A program made the position numbers and the translations under genes. DNA of 64,000 nt from an uncultured Duncaniella sp. (GTDB lineage Bacteria; Bacteroidota; Bacteroidia; Bacteroidales; Muribaculaceae). Of this stretch, positions 16,830-24,378 are shown in pieces. The stretch spans positions 1-64,000 of the forward strand of contig CAJTMJ010000002.1 in assembly GCA_910577335.1 (NCBI GenBank), in the 5' to 3' direction. The notes beneath the pieces were generated by a model. It ran no database searches. It was not told the origin of the DNA and saw only the letters and a list, made by a program, of their open reading frames with translations. Numbering within the stretch: the first letter of the stretch is position 1; every line of letters begins with the position of its first letter.

Positions 16830-17756
16830 ATGGATCACAACGATTTTATTCAACGACATATCCAAGAAGAGGAGCATGTACATCGCCGTCCACTTAATGA
16901 TGACCCTAATGATGATTTTGTCGCCATTGATTTTGAAACCATGACTTCCAAGCGGACCTCGGCTTGCGCATTAGGCATGGTGAAAGTCATTGACGGAGTT
17001 ATAATGCAGAAATTTTACACCCTAATTAATCCCATAAGAGATATTCATACGGATAAGCAGCCCAATAGACCTATTCACGGAATATCATTGTCATCGGTTG
17101 AGAAAACATTCTCATTCAAAGAGATATTTGAAGGAATTAAAATGTTTATAAATGGATATCCCATAGTCTGTCACAATAAAGGATTTGATATTTCTGTCCT
17201 TAATAGCATGATGGATTTCTATGGGCTTGAAGGAATAGACACAACTAATGTTATCTGTACGTACAGTATGACGGGGTTATCCATATCTGAATGTTGCGAA
17301 AGATTTGGTATTCCTGAAATAAATCATCATGATGCTTTATGGGATGCAGAAGTATGCGCTCGTATATATCTTGAACTTTTGGGGAAACCAATAATTGAAA
17401 CAAAATGTGGGTTTTATTCCTCAGAGGACTCATTTGGTGACCATAAACTAAATAAAAAGTATCGGACAAAACTGGATGAAGATGAGGTCACTGACAAATC
17501 GACAATATTTTATAATTCAAAAGTGGTGATTACCGGAGTGTTTGAAACCTACAGCAGAAACGAATTAGGAGAGCTGATTCAAAAATTAGGCGCAAAAATC
17601 AATCAGTCAATATCTACTCAGACCAACATTGTAATTGTCGGGGAAAGTGCCGGTCCACGCAAAATGGAGAAAATAACAGAGCTAAAAGATGCCGGTATAG
17701 ATATTCGAATTATAAGAGAGCAAGAACTATTATCAATTTTAAATCGAGAGCTATGA
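16830..17756 (+). CDS. DnaQ-like 3'-5' exonuclease with C-terminal BRCT domain
   Basis: 308 aa. The exonuclease domain has D34 and E36 (AIDFETM), D120 (HNKGFD), H167 and D172 (HHDALWDAE), a complete DEDDh set. A BRCT domain (about 222-305) follows: SKVVITGVFETYSRNELGELIQKLGAKI and TNIVIVG. This matches the chromosomal-type DNA polymerase III epsilon-like/BRCT fusions that act alone on DNA or RNA ends. It lies 24 nt after the repressor and overlaps the next gene (ATGA), so it is likely expressed in the lysogen; a protective role is inference. Confidence 0.88.
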   Translation: MDHNDFIQRHIQEEEHVHRRPLNDDPNDDFVAIDFETMTSKRTSACALGMVKVIDGVIMQKFYTLINPIRDIHTDKQPNRPIHGISLSSVEKTFSFKEIFEGIKMFINGYPIVCHNKGFDISVLNSMMDFYGLEGIDTTNVICTYSMTGLSISECCERFGIPEINHHDALWDAEVCARIYLELLGKPIIETKCGFYSSEDSFGDHKLNKKYRTKLDEDEVTDKSTIFYNSKVVITGVFETYSRNELGELIQKLGAKINQSISTQTNIVIVGESAGPRKMEKITELKDAGIDIRIIREQELLSILNREL

Positions 17757-18265
17757 ATTATGTTAATTTAAACGGAGAGAATCTGTTGTTCCCCAACACT
17801 GAAATATTTCTCAAGGTTAATTGGCAAAAATATATGGGTGAGATCTATTGCAACCAAATAATTTTAGAATTACCGCATGTGCCTGAGAAACCTCAACCTT
17901 ATGCAAGGGTTACTGTTGTAAACCGACATTACGTTAAGCGTTCTTTTAACGGTCTGCCGTCAAAATATGATTCGACATTGACAAAGTTTATGCCATATAG
18001 ACTTGATGATTCAGGTAAAATAATTATTCCTATAATTTATGATGACATAAATTCCATTCTTTGTTCCGAACCAGTTAAAGGGAAAAGACTTCCTGATTAC
18101 CCTCTATCGATGGAGGTCGAAATAGGTGATTACACTAAGAAATGGATTCTAAATAGTAACGACACCCCTATCCAGCCAATATCGTTATACACCCTTTCAC
18201 ATAGTTTCATTAATCGTTTGGATGAAAAAGAAAAAGTGGAAGTTATAATCACATTAGATGAATAA
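17753..18265 (+). CDS. hypothetical protein co-transcribed with the exonuclease
   Basis: 170 aa, not recognised. No signal peptide or membrane helix; beta-rich (YGEIYCNQIILELP, ARVTVVNRHYVKRSF, YPLSMEVEIGDYTKKW). Its ATG overlaps the stop of the exonuclease gene by 4 nt, so the two products are translationally coupled and may act together. It is the last gene inside the segment bounded by the two operator-like palindromes. Confidence 0.65.
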   Translation: MNYVNLNGENLLFPNTEIFLKVNWQKYMGEIYCNQIILELPHVPEKPQPYARVTVVNRHYVKRSFNGLPSKYDSTLTKFMPYRLDDSGKIIIPIIYDDINSILCSEPVKGKRLPDYPLSMEVEIGDYTKKWILNSNDTPIQPISLYTLSHSFINRLDEKEKVEVIITLDE

Positions 18266-18306
18266 TTTAATACTTGGATTATCACAGTGTAAACGCATGA
18301 TTTAAC

Positions 18307-18336
18307 CACTTCCGATAATGCCGGTTATAGGAAGTT
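18307..18336. promoter_or_regulatory. immunity-region operator-like palindrome, copy 2 (inverted)
   Basis: 29 bp (18308-18336) are identical to the reverse complement of 16021-16049. It lies between the repressor/exonuclease operon and the first rightward early gene (18405), where a lytic-promoter operator would be expected. Confidence 0.65.
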
Positions 18337-18404
18337 ACAATCAAAGGATTGCAACTGTTGTTACACCTGCAAATTTAAATAAATTTTAAATATTTACAAA
18401 TAAT

Positions 18405-18638
18405 ATGAGGACAAAACTACCTGAGGAAATAAAGGTTAAGCCCAAGCTTGCGGAAATCATAAACCACATGGAGGTGGGCGATCAAGTAAGGTTTGAGGCA
18501 AAGAAGCACGGGGCGTTGACAGCCGCACGTTCAGCGGTGTCAAGGGCTAACTCAAGACTCGGTGCCACTGAATACAGGGTTTTCTCTAACGACAACGGAG
18601 TGACGTATATGGTCACACGTGAGGCACCTATCCATTAA
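18405..18638 (+). CDS. small early phage protein, unknown
   Basis: 77 aa, basic, no TM. The pattern MEVGDQVRFEAKKHGALTAARSAVSRANSRLGATEYRVF resembles small proteins often found in Bacteroidetes phages and integrative elements; I cannot name a function. As the first gene rightward of the second operator-like site, it should be expressed early. Confidence 0.6.
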   Translation: MRTKLPEEIKVKPKLAEIINHMEVGDQVRFEAKKHGALTAARSAVSRANSRLGATEYRVFSNDNGVTYMVTREAPIH

Positions 18639-18692
18639 GACTGTGATTAGTGTGATTATTCAAATTTTCCTATTCCGGTGATTTTTCCGTGA

Positions 18693-18858
18693 GGCGGGAT
18701 TGCCGGACCGACCCTCGGAGGAGGGCGGTGATTGGAGAGCCAAGATCCCGGAACTTAGCAGTGGTTCCGGGACAATGGGGGCGAGACAGGCACGGAAATG
18801 CCACGTGCCGGGGAGCATATTCCTCAAAGGTTGCGGTGTCGAAGCCGCCGTCCCCGCC
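18693..18858 (+). ncRNA. candidate structured RNA (multi-hairpin, GC-rich)
   Basis: A 166-nt GC-rich stretch without a supported ORF. An outer GGCGGG (18693-18698)/CCCGCC (18853-18858) pair encloses five local hairpins: ACCG-a-CCCTC/GAGGG-CGGT with loop GGAG (18707-18729); TTGG/CCAA (18732-18743); a perfect 9-bp TCCCGGAAC/GTTCCGGGA (18746-18772); GGCACG/CGTGCC (18789-18809); GCGG/CCGC (18833-18848). It ends 17 nt before the next ATG (18876). Either a cis-acting leader or a stand-alone phage RNA; I do not recognise a known family. Strand chosen by the flanking operon. Confidence 0.55.
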
Positions 18859-18875
18859 AAACTAAAAATATTATT

Positions 18876-19130
18876 ATGAAAATGGAACAAAACAAAGTGA
18901 CATTGCTTCTCGGCATGATGGAGTTGTACCGCAGGATCATAAATGACCGGTTGAAAAGCAATGTGGTTTTCGGCAGGTATCCACTATCAAATCCTGATAC
19001 AGAGAACATCTATTTCCCTGAGGCAAGGATGCTATTCAGGGAAATAACGAATCAATGCATCAGCGACATGCACAAGGAGATTGCTGCGATAATGAAAGAT
19101 AGCACAGACGCAACTAAAGATATGACATAA
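18876..19130 (+). CDS. small phage protein, unknown
   Basis: 84 aa from ATG 18876; the frame is open further upstream, but those codons lie in the structured RNA region and read as arginine-rich noise. The product (LLLGMMELYRRIINDRLKS, SNPDTENIYFPEARMLFREITNQCISDMHKEI) is probably helical. Its last 79 nt overlap the 3' end of the convergent gene 19052-19414. Confidence 0.55.
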   Translation: MKMEQNKVTLLLGMMELYRRIINDRLKSNVVFGRYPLSNPDTENIYFPEARMLFREITNQCISDMHKEIAAIMKDSTDATKDMT

Positions 19131-19414
19131 TATTTAGTCTGTAATTTTTCCTCATTCATTTTGTATATGAAATATTGAGTGAAATACAACCAGTTCATTG
19201 CCGCAGTCATCACCTTTGAATCATCATAAGCGTTCATGTCTCTCAACTGATGCACGATGGCTGAATACACATCATTGCCGAATTTTAGAGAACACCGTGT
19301 CTCGTCTATGAGTTTCCCTTCATTAATGGATTTATGGATGTAGTCGATAGCCTCTTGGCATTTGGAGTAAAAGTCATAACGACGTTTGAATCTATTTGAA
19401 AAAATATTGAACAT
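19052..19414 (-). CDS. small protein with C-terminal membrane anchor
   Basis: 120 aa. A soluble helical N-terminal part (FYSKCQEAIDYIHKSINEGKL, DDSKVMTAAMNWLYFTQYFIY) is followed by one C-terminal TM helix (YYVISLVASVLSFIIAAISLC) with almost no tail. It is transcribed against the early operon and converges with 18876-19130. A 24-bp near-direct repeat starts at its start codon (19412-19435) and recurs at 19475-19498. A superinfection-exclusion or other lysogen-expressed role is possible but unproven. Confidence 0.6.
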   Translation of the reverse strand: MFNIFSNRFKRRYDFYSKCQEAIDYIHKSINEGKLIDETRCSLKFGNDVYSAIVHQLRDMNAYDDSKVMTAAMNWLYFTQYFIYKMNEEKLQTKYYVISLVASVLSFIIAAISLCMSLMH

Positions 19415-19498
19415 GACTATTTAAAATTTGGCGATGGCAAAGATATGAAAATAATCCGGGAACGACATGGCATTCATGATTATTTAGAATTTGGCGAT
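19412..19498. repeat. 24-bp imperfect direct repeat
   Basis: 19412-19435 and 19475-19498 match at 22 of 24 positions (CATGA-y-TATTTA-r-AATTTGGCGAT), 63 bp apart. The first copy contains the start codon of the minus-strand gene, so the duplication may carry its ribosome-binding region or an operator. Confidence 0.5.
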
Positions 19499-19519
19499 TT
19501 TAAAGGACTGTTCCCGACA

Positions 19520-19564
19520 TTCCCCCGACCAGCGTAGAGCGGGTGTCCGGTCACCCCGGGGGAA
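19520..19564 (+). promoter_or_regulatory. candidate structured leader upstream of the HTH gene
   Basis: TTCCCCC (19520-19526) pairs with GGGGGAA (19558-19564), and GACC (19527-19530) with GGTC (19549-19552), giving an extended stem. It lies 46 nt before the ATG at 19611. No U-run follows, so a simple terminator is unlikely. Confidence 0.4.
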
Positions 19565-19610
19565 CCATTAAAAAGTATAAATCAAACAATAACCCGTAAA
19601 ACATAGAATT

Positions 19611-19985
19611 ATGGATGACTTATTAGAGAAATTCGCAGAGGCTATAGCCGCCAAGATTGACTATGACCGGATGGCTGTCACTATTGCCGCCAAGCTGGAA
19701 GGGAGCAAAAAGCCTGACGACATGCTGACCTCCGACGAGGCAGCCGAGTATCTCGGCATTACTAAAAGCAACCTCTACAAACTGACCTCCAGCCGGGAGA
19801 TCCCGTTTTATAAGCCGGGAGGCAAGACCTGCTATTTCAAAAGGGAGGATCTTGACGCATACAAGTGCAGTAACCGTGTGTCATCGGATGCGGAGATTAG
19901 GATGAAGGCTCAGGCATACTGCATGAACAACAAATTTCCGGGAAGCAGGACAGCTCCGGCTGGGAGGAAACGCACCCAGCCATAA
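19611..19985 (+). CDS. helix-turn-helix (excisionase/MerR-like) DNA-binding protein
   Basis: 124 aa. The HTH_17-type domain (about 39-90: MLTSDEAAEYLGITKSNLYKLTSSREIPFYKPGGKTCYFKREDLDAYK) is typical of excisionase-family proteins. The N-terminal 35 residues look like a coiled helix. It may act as recombination directionality factor or as an early regulator; the sequence does not separate these. Confidence 0.8.
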   Translation: MDDLLEKFAEAIAAKIDYDRMAVTIAAKLEGSKKPDDMLTSDEAAEYLGITKSNLYKLTSSREIPFYKPGGKTCYFKREDLDAYKCSNRVSSDAEIRMKAQAYCMNNKFPGSRTAPAGRKRTQP

Positions 19986-20025
19986 CCTCAGGAACATTAC
20001 ATAACCCACAAATAACCCAAGAGAA

Positions 20026-20160
20026 ATGATGATTGGAATTTTGCAATTTATCACCCACGCAGCCGTGATAGCCGGCGTGGGTGCGGGAATCCCGCATGTG
20101 TTCGCCGTATGGCTGCTGAAGGAATCGACCTCCCGGAGGGGAGAAAGGACTGGAGGATGA
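20026..20160 (+). CDS. 44-aa small membrane protein
   Basis: The ORF begins MMIGILQFITHAAVIAGVGA and continues to a TGA at 20158-20160, only 3 nt before the ATG of the replication gene. One hydrophobic helix (about 3-35) and a basic tail (SRRGER). The position and coupling favour a real gene. Function unknown. Confidence 0.45.
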   Translation: MMIGILQFITHAAVIAGVGAGIPHVFAVWLLKESTSRRGERTGG

Positions 20161-20163
20161 GGT

Positions 20164-21246
20164 ATGGCACGTCCTAAGAAACAAGGTCTCGATTATTTCC
20201 CGTTCGACTGCGATTTCTTCTCAGATGAGAGGATGGTGGCAATAGCCGGGAAATACGGGATCGAGGGAGAGATAGTCACAGTCAAGCTGCTGTGCGCCAT
20301 CTACCGCAGGGGTTATTACCTCGAATGGAATGAGATGGTCAAGTACAAACTGCTGTCGCAGTTGCCGGGAGTTGGCGCAAGCCGTCTTGACGAGATAGTG
20401 ACAAGGCTGGTGCTGTGGGGATTCTTCGACAAGGCGTTGTACGACAGTGACAACGTCCTTACGAGCAAGAGCATACAGGAGGTGTATTTTGAAGCTTCCA
20501 AGTTCCGCAAACTCGATGGTGAATTGCCGTATTTGCTTGAAAAACCAAGAGTGAATTACGCAAGCAAAGGAGTTTCCCAAACATTAACCCCTATTTCACA
20601 AAAGCAAAACAAGGCAGTTTCCCAAACATTAACTGCCGATTCCCAACCATTAACCAACGAATACCAAGAAAAAATGCAGGAAATAAAAAGAAAAGAAATA
20701 AAATTAAATAAAACATATCCTCAGATGTCGGATATGTCGGCGGACGGAGCCGCCTCCGACACCGCCGGGGATAAATTGGGGGATGATTTGACCTCCGGAG
20801 AGATTCGCCAAGTCAAATTGGCGTTGGCAAAGGCTATCGCATCGTCAGACAGTCTCGCAAAGGAATTCGGAGTTACAGCCGAGGTTGTGATGGAGATCGC
20901 CAATGAGATAGCCGACAGGTGGCTGCTTACTGGAGAGTTCGACCGCAAGCGACCGGTCACCCACATGCTCAACGCCATAGGCAAGAAGCTCGCTGTGCCG
21001 AAGTCGCCCGCACCTCCTTCACGCCGTGACGTGGAAGCCGAGAGGGAGGAGGAACGCCGTAAACGCCGTGAGGAAGAGCGGATACACGCCTCGAAGGTGG
21101 TGAGTGCCGATGACTATCTGCGCAGCATAGGTGTGAAACCGGGAACCTCGATGGCTGAGATTGCCGCACCCAAAACCGGGAATGGCAAGTCAGAGTTGCC
21201 TGACGATGTGAGAAGCGCATTGGATTCCATAAAGGCGATGAAATGA
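20164..21246 (+). CDS. DUF4373-domain phage replication protein
   Basis: 360 aa. The N-terminal DUF4373 (Lin1244/Lin1753-like, about 8-95: GLDYFPFDCDFFSDERMVAIAGKYGIEGEIVTVKLL) is a winged-helix domain found in phage replication initiators. The middle is Gln/Thr-rich and the C-terminal part (about 215-330) holds a helicase-loader-like helical region (MEIANEIADRWLLTGEFDRKRPVTHMLNAIGKKL) and a charged coil. It probably starts phage DNA replication by loading the host helicase; that step is inference. Confidence 0.75.
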   Translation: MARPKKQGLDYFPFDCDFFSDERMVAIAGKYGIEGEIVTVKLLCAIYRRGYYLEWNEMVKYKLLSQLPGVGASRLDEIVTRLVLWGFFDKALYDSDNVLTSKSIQEVYFEASKFRKLDGELPYLLEKPRVNYASKGVSQTLTPISQKQNKAVSQTLTADSQPLTNEYQEKMQEIKRKEIKLNKTYPQMSDMSADGAASDTAGDKLGDDLTSGEIRQVKLALAKAIASSDSLAKEFGVTAEVVMEIANEIADRWLLTGEFDRKRPVTHMLNAIGKKLAVPKSPAPPSRRDVEAEREEERRKRREEERIHASKVVSADDYLRSIGVKPGTSMAEIAAPKTGNGKSELPDDVRSALDSIKAMK

Positions 21247-21572
21247 AAGAGAACGACGGCTTTAAGTGCGCCCGGTTCAACCGGTTCGTTAAAGAGCTCG
21301 GTGCGGACAAAGATTCCCCAAGGGAGAAAGGCAAATCTTTCGGAGCGCATCTTTCAAATCTCAAGGAGCTTGAGCGGTCGGCGGCTGAGGGTGATTGCCC
21401 GTTCTGTTTCCGATGCAAATCTGCCAAGAAAAGATGCAAGTCAACGGCGTTGAAGAAATTCCCATCCGAGAGCTACCGAAAGTTTTTCACTGAGGAGCAA
21501 AGCGTCTCAGGCAAATACTTGCCCGGCATAAATTCACGATCCGTGGCAGCTTTACATTCGCTTCCCGACTGA
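21243..21572 (+). CDS. small Cys-rich phage protein
   Basis: 109 aa, overlapping the replication gene stop by 4 nt (ATGA). A CPFCFRCKSAKKRC cluster (about residues 52-65) could bind Zn. Basic overall. Not recognised; coupling suggests a replication or recombination accessory. Confidence 0.55.
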   Translation: MKENDGFKCARFNRFVKELGADKDSPREKGKSFGAHLSNLKELERSAAEGDCPFCFRCKSAKKRCKSTALKKFPSESYRKFFTEEQSVSGKYLPGINSRSVAALHSLPD

Positions 21573-21602
21573 CACCAACCACAACCAAATTCAAACAGCG
21601 AA

Positions 21603-22022
21603 ATGAAAATTTCAAAAACAGAGACAAATACCCGCTTGGGATTCCGATTCACGATAATGCAGCTTATTGCTATGAACCGGGCATGTCGGATGGCGAAGCT
21701 GCGGATAGAAGGCGAACCGTCCACGGCTCAGGAGTCCGAACCCGATACCCCTTTGCCATTTCCCGCACCGGTCCGTCTCAATTCCGAAACCGAATGGGCG
21801 GATCAGACCGGAATAGTCAAAGGCGTGGATGATGCGGCATCGCTTGTGGGGCTTACGCAGCAAGTGATAACCCAAGCGGTGAGCCGTGGCTCACTTCAGT
21901 GCGCCATCCTTAAAATGCCCTTCCGTGGCAGACCCGGTTACGTGTTCAGAGTGGCAGATCTGAAAAGATTTGCCGATGATTACAGGGCTAAGAAATCGAC
22001 AAGGAAGGAGGTTGTATCATGA
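21603..22022 (+). CDS. hypothetical phage protein with HTH-like C-terminus
   Basis: 139 aa. The C-terminal part (about 75-130: VDDAASLVGLTQQVITQAVSRGSLQCAILKMPFRGRPGYVFRVADLKRFADDYR) has the shape of an excisionase/HTH_17 domain. The N-terminal half is Pro/Glu-rich. It overlaps the next gene by 4 nt. A DNA-binding role is inferred from the pattern only. Confidence 0.6.
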   Translation: MKISKTETNTRLGFRFTIMQLIAMNRACRMAKLRIEGEPSTAQESEPDTPLPFPAPVRLNSETEWADQTGIVKGVDDAASLVGLTQQVITQAVSRGSLQCAILKMPFRGRPGYVFRVADLKRFADDYRAKKSTRKEVVS

Positions 22023-22240
22023 GATCGGTAGTGTGTGCGGCTGTAATGGAGATATGCGATGACAAGCGTGAGGCGGGCATATACCCTGCCGGTGCAAGTC
22101 TCCTGGAAATTTCAAAGATAATCCGTGAGGAGGCCGACAAGGCTCTTTCAGAGCTTGAGGAGGATGGTATTCTCACAAGTCATTTGAATTTCAACCAGAA
22201 TAAAATTTACCAATATAACCCTAAAAGAGATCGAAAATGA
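22019..22240 (+). CDS. small winged-helix-like phage protein
   Basis: 73 aa. Residues 20-65 (YPAGASLLEISKIIREEADKALSELEEDGILTSHLNFNQNKIYQYN) read like a winged helix: helix, recognition helix, then a beta wing. 4-nt overlaps at both ends place it firmly in the early operon. Role unknown. Confidence 0.6.
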   Translation: MRSVVCAAVMEICDDKREAGIYPAGASLLEISKIIREEADKALSELEEDGILTSHLNFNQNKIYQYNPKRDRK

Positions 22241-22662
22241 GTGACAAATCAAGCAAGGCGACGATAGACCGCATAAGGCAGTACCTCGAGGAAAGGGCTG
22301 GAAGGGATGAGCTTTTCGCAGCGGCATACGCCAAGGAAGGCAAGAGCGTGGAGGAATGTTTCAGGTACATCCTAACGGAAGCCCGCAAGCGTGGCACTGC
22401 GGTGTGCATGACGGACGAGGAAGTGTTCGGCATGGCGGTGCATTACTATGACGAGGATGACATCAAAGTCCCGAAAGAAGCTCCGGCTGCGAGGGTTGAG
22501 ACTGCCGGTAATCCCGGCACGGTAAAGGAAGCAGCCCCGGCGCAGGAGAAAAAAGAGGGTAAGGACAAAAAGGCGCAGGTGGCTAAGAAGGCGAATAAGC
22601 CAAGCAAGCAGGGCAAAAAGGAGTATCATGAGCCGTATGTGCAACTTTCGTTATTCGACTAA
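22237..22662 (+). CDS. PcfK-like protein
   Basis: 141 aa. The N-terminal 75 residues (IDRIRQYLEERAGRDELFAAAYAKEGKSVEECFRYILTEARKRG, MTDEEVFGMAVHYYDED) fit the PcfK-like family, followed by an Ala/Lys-rich linker and a C-terminal YVQLSLFD motif. PcfK and PcfJ are named from a Gram-positive conjugative plasmid; here they occur as a pair in a phage replication region, 3 nt apart. The LSLFD end resembles a sliding-clamp-binding peptide (QLxLF), which suggests a replisome link (inference). Confidence 0.75.
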   Translation: MSDKSSKATIDRIRQYLEERAGRDELFAAAYAKEGKSVEECFRYILTEARKRGTAVCMTDEEVFGMAVHYYDEDDIKVPKEAPAARVETAGNPGTVKEAAPAQEKKEGKDKKAQVAKKANKPSKQGKKEYHEPYVQLSLFD

Positions 22663-22665
22663 GCC

Positions 22666-24006
22666 ATGAGGAAAGAGAGCGAAAAGGAAAGGTTGTTCTT
22701 GGACTTGGCTGGCAAACTGCCGTCTATCACTGAGGAACAGAAGAGATGCGCCTTTGAGGCGTTGTTCTCGCCCCTTGCGGTGTACAAAATGAGGAAGAGG
22801 GAGGTGAAGTGCCTGTGTTGCGGTGGCGTGGCTGTGTGGGACAAACCCTTCATCGAGTCGTTCATCGATGTTGACGAATACGACTGTTACTACTGCGGGA
22901 AATCCATGCCTATAAAGCATTACAAGGACACGGATGCGGTCTACAAGGACAGGGGCATGTACAACATCATAACCACTTTCAGGGGCTATCAGGTGGTCAG
23001 GACATTTGAAGCATGGAGGTATAACCGGGAGGACGGTTCACCAACGGAGTATCCGATAAACGAGATATTCCAAACGTGGATCGATGACGAGGGGAACGAG
23101 GTCATCACGGGGCGCAGGTTATCACGCTCACCGTATCATCTGACATGGGATGTCGGCTCGCCTTGGAGGATAAGGGAGCACAACTACAGCAGCGGCGGGC
23201 AATACGTGCTGGAGGACTCTTTCGACCTTACAGGTGTGAGATTCTATTCCAAGGTGAGGGTGACGAAGAGGTTAAGGCGCAACGGATGGGTGAAAGGGCT
23301 GATGAAGTACAACGGTGCCATATCGGTTACGAGCGCAATGAGGTGGCTGCTGACGGTGCCGACAGCCGAGATGCTTGTGAAGACCGGGCAGTGGGATATG
23401 TTTTTGTGGATGGTAAGAAATGAAAATAGGCAGATGCCTTTCCTGCACTCGGTCAGGATAGCGAATCGCAACGGCTATGTGGTGCGGGACACCCAGATGT
23501 GGCTTGATTATCTCGGAATGGCGGGAGAGCTCGAAATGGACACTCACAACCCGAAGGTGGTCTGCCCCGAAAATCTGAAAGATGCGCATGATGCGGTGCT
23601 GAGGCGCATATCACGCCGCAGGAGGTTGAAGGAAGCGGAGGAACACAGGATGAAAGCCTTGAAGTACGAGGAGAGATACCGCAAGGCAAAGGGAGCTTAT
23701 TTTGGCATCTGCTTCGGCGATGGTGACGTCAGGGTTCGGGTGCTGGAAACCGTGGCGGAGGTCGCAGAGGAAGGCGAGGCGATGCACCACTGCGTATTCG
23801 AGAGGGAGTACTACAAGACGCCGAATGTCCTCCTGCTGTCGGCACGTGATGCTGACGGTAACCGCCTTGAAACCGTTGAACTGTCGTTGAGGACTTTCAA
23901 GGTCTTGCAGTCAAGAGGGGTGCTCAACGGTGAGACACGTTACCACAAGGAAATAATCAGTCTTGTGGAATCGAATGCGGCTCTTTTCAAACGAGTTGTG
24001 AGATAA
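22666..24006 (+). CDS. PcfJ-like protein
   Basis: 446 aa. Two Zn-binding CxxC pairs near the N-terminus (CLCCGG and CYYCGK, about 46-85) precede the PcfJ domain with MHHCVFEREYYKTPNVLLLSARD and LETVELSLRTFKVLQSRGVLNG near residues 375-425. PcfJ-like proteins are frequent in Bacteroidetes phages and plasmids but have no settled biochemical role. Paired with PcfK immediately upstream. Confidence 0.8.
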   Translation: MRKESEKERLFLDLAGKLPSITEEQKRCAFEALFSPLAVYKMRKREVKCLCCGGVAVWDKPFIESFIDVDEYDCYYCGKSMPIKHYKDTDAVYKDRGMYNIITTFRGYQVVRTFEAWRYNREDGSPTEYPINEIFQTWIDDEGNEVITGRRLSRSPYHLTWDVGSPWRIREHNYSSGGQYVLEDSFDLTGVRFYSKVRVTKRLRRNGWVKGLMKYNGAISVTSAMRWLLTVPTAEMLVKTGQWDMFLWMVRNENRQMPFLHSVRIANRNGYVVRDTQMWLDYLGMAGELEMDTHNPKVVCPENLKDAHDAVLRRISRRRRLKEAEEHRMKALKYEERYRKAKGAYFGICFGDGDVRVRVLETVAEVAEEGEAMHHCVFEREYYKTPNVLLLSARDADGNRLETVELSLRTFKVLQSRGVLNGETRYHKEIISLVESNAALFKRVVR

Positions 24007-24033
24007 ACGAATATGAATTAAAAAGAATAGACA

Positions 24034-24378
24034 ATGATAAAGACCAAAGAACAGCAATCTCAGGAATATGCTGAGAAGAAATTCCCCGAATTGCTTGAAG
24101 TCATATCGACAAATCCATGGAATGATGTCAAAACATTTCTCGCACAAGCCTATAAAGACGGCTACACCGCCTGCGAGCAGTCCATGTGGCGCAGCGTGGA
24201 GGAGGAGCTGCCGGAAGATGACGAAACTGTATTGACATATTCAAGTTATGGCCACGTTCTTGCTTACTACTCTGAGCAAGATAAGATGTGGTTTGCTTAT
24301 GGAAACTATGGCGACATCAACCCTACCCATTGGATGCCAATTCCGTCTATCCCCGACACAAACACCGAGAAGATATGA
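24034..24378 (+). CDS. DUF551-domain protein
   Basis: 114 aa. Residues 50-105 carry the DUF551 pattern: WRSVEEELPEDDETVLTYSSYG... then THWMPIPSIP. The N-terminal part is helical. This is a common small phage domain of unknown role. It overlaps the next gene by 4 nt. Confidence 0.75.
   Translation: MIKTKEQQSQEYAEKKFPELLEVISTNPWNDVKTFLAQAYKDGYTACEQSMWRSVEEELPEDDETVLTYSSYGHVLAYYSEQDKMWFAYGNYGDINPTHWMPIPSIPDTNTEKI

Noticed and set aside
18660..18890. 76-aa minus-strand frame across the structured RNA region
   Set aside because: Translation is Pro/Ser-rich without a domain; the strong nested hairpins explain the sequence better.
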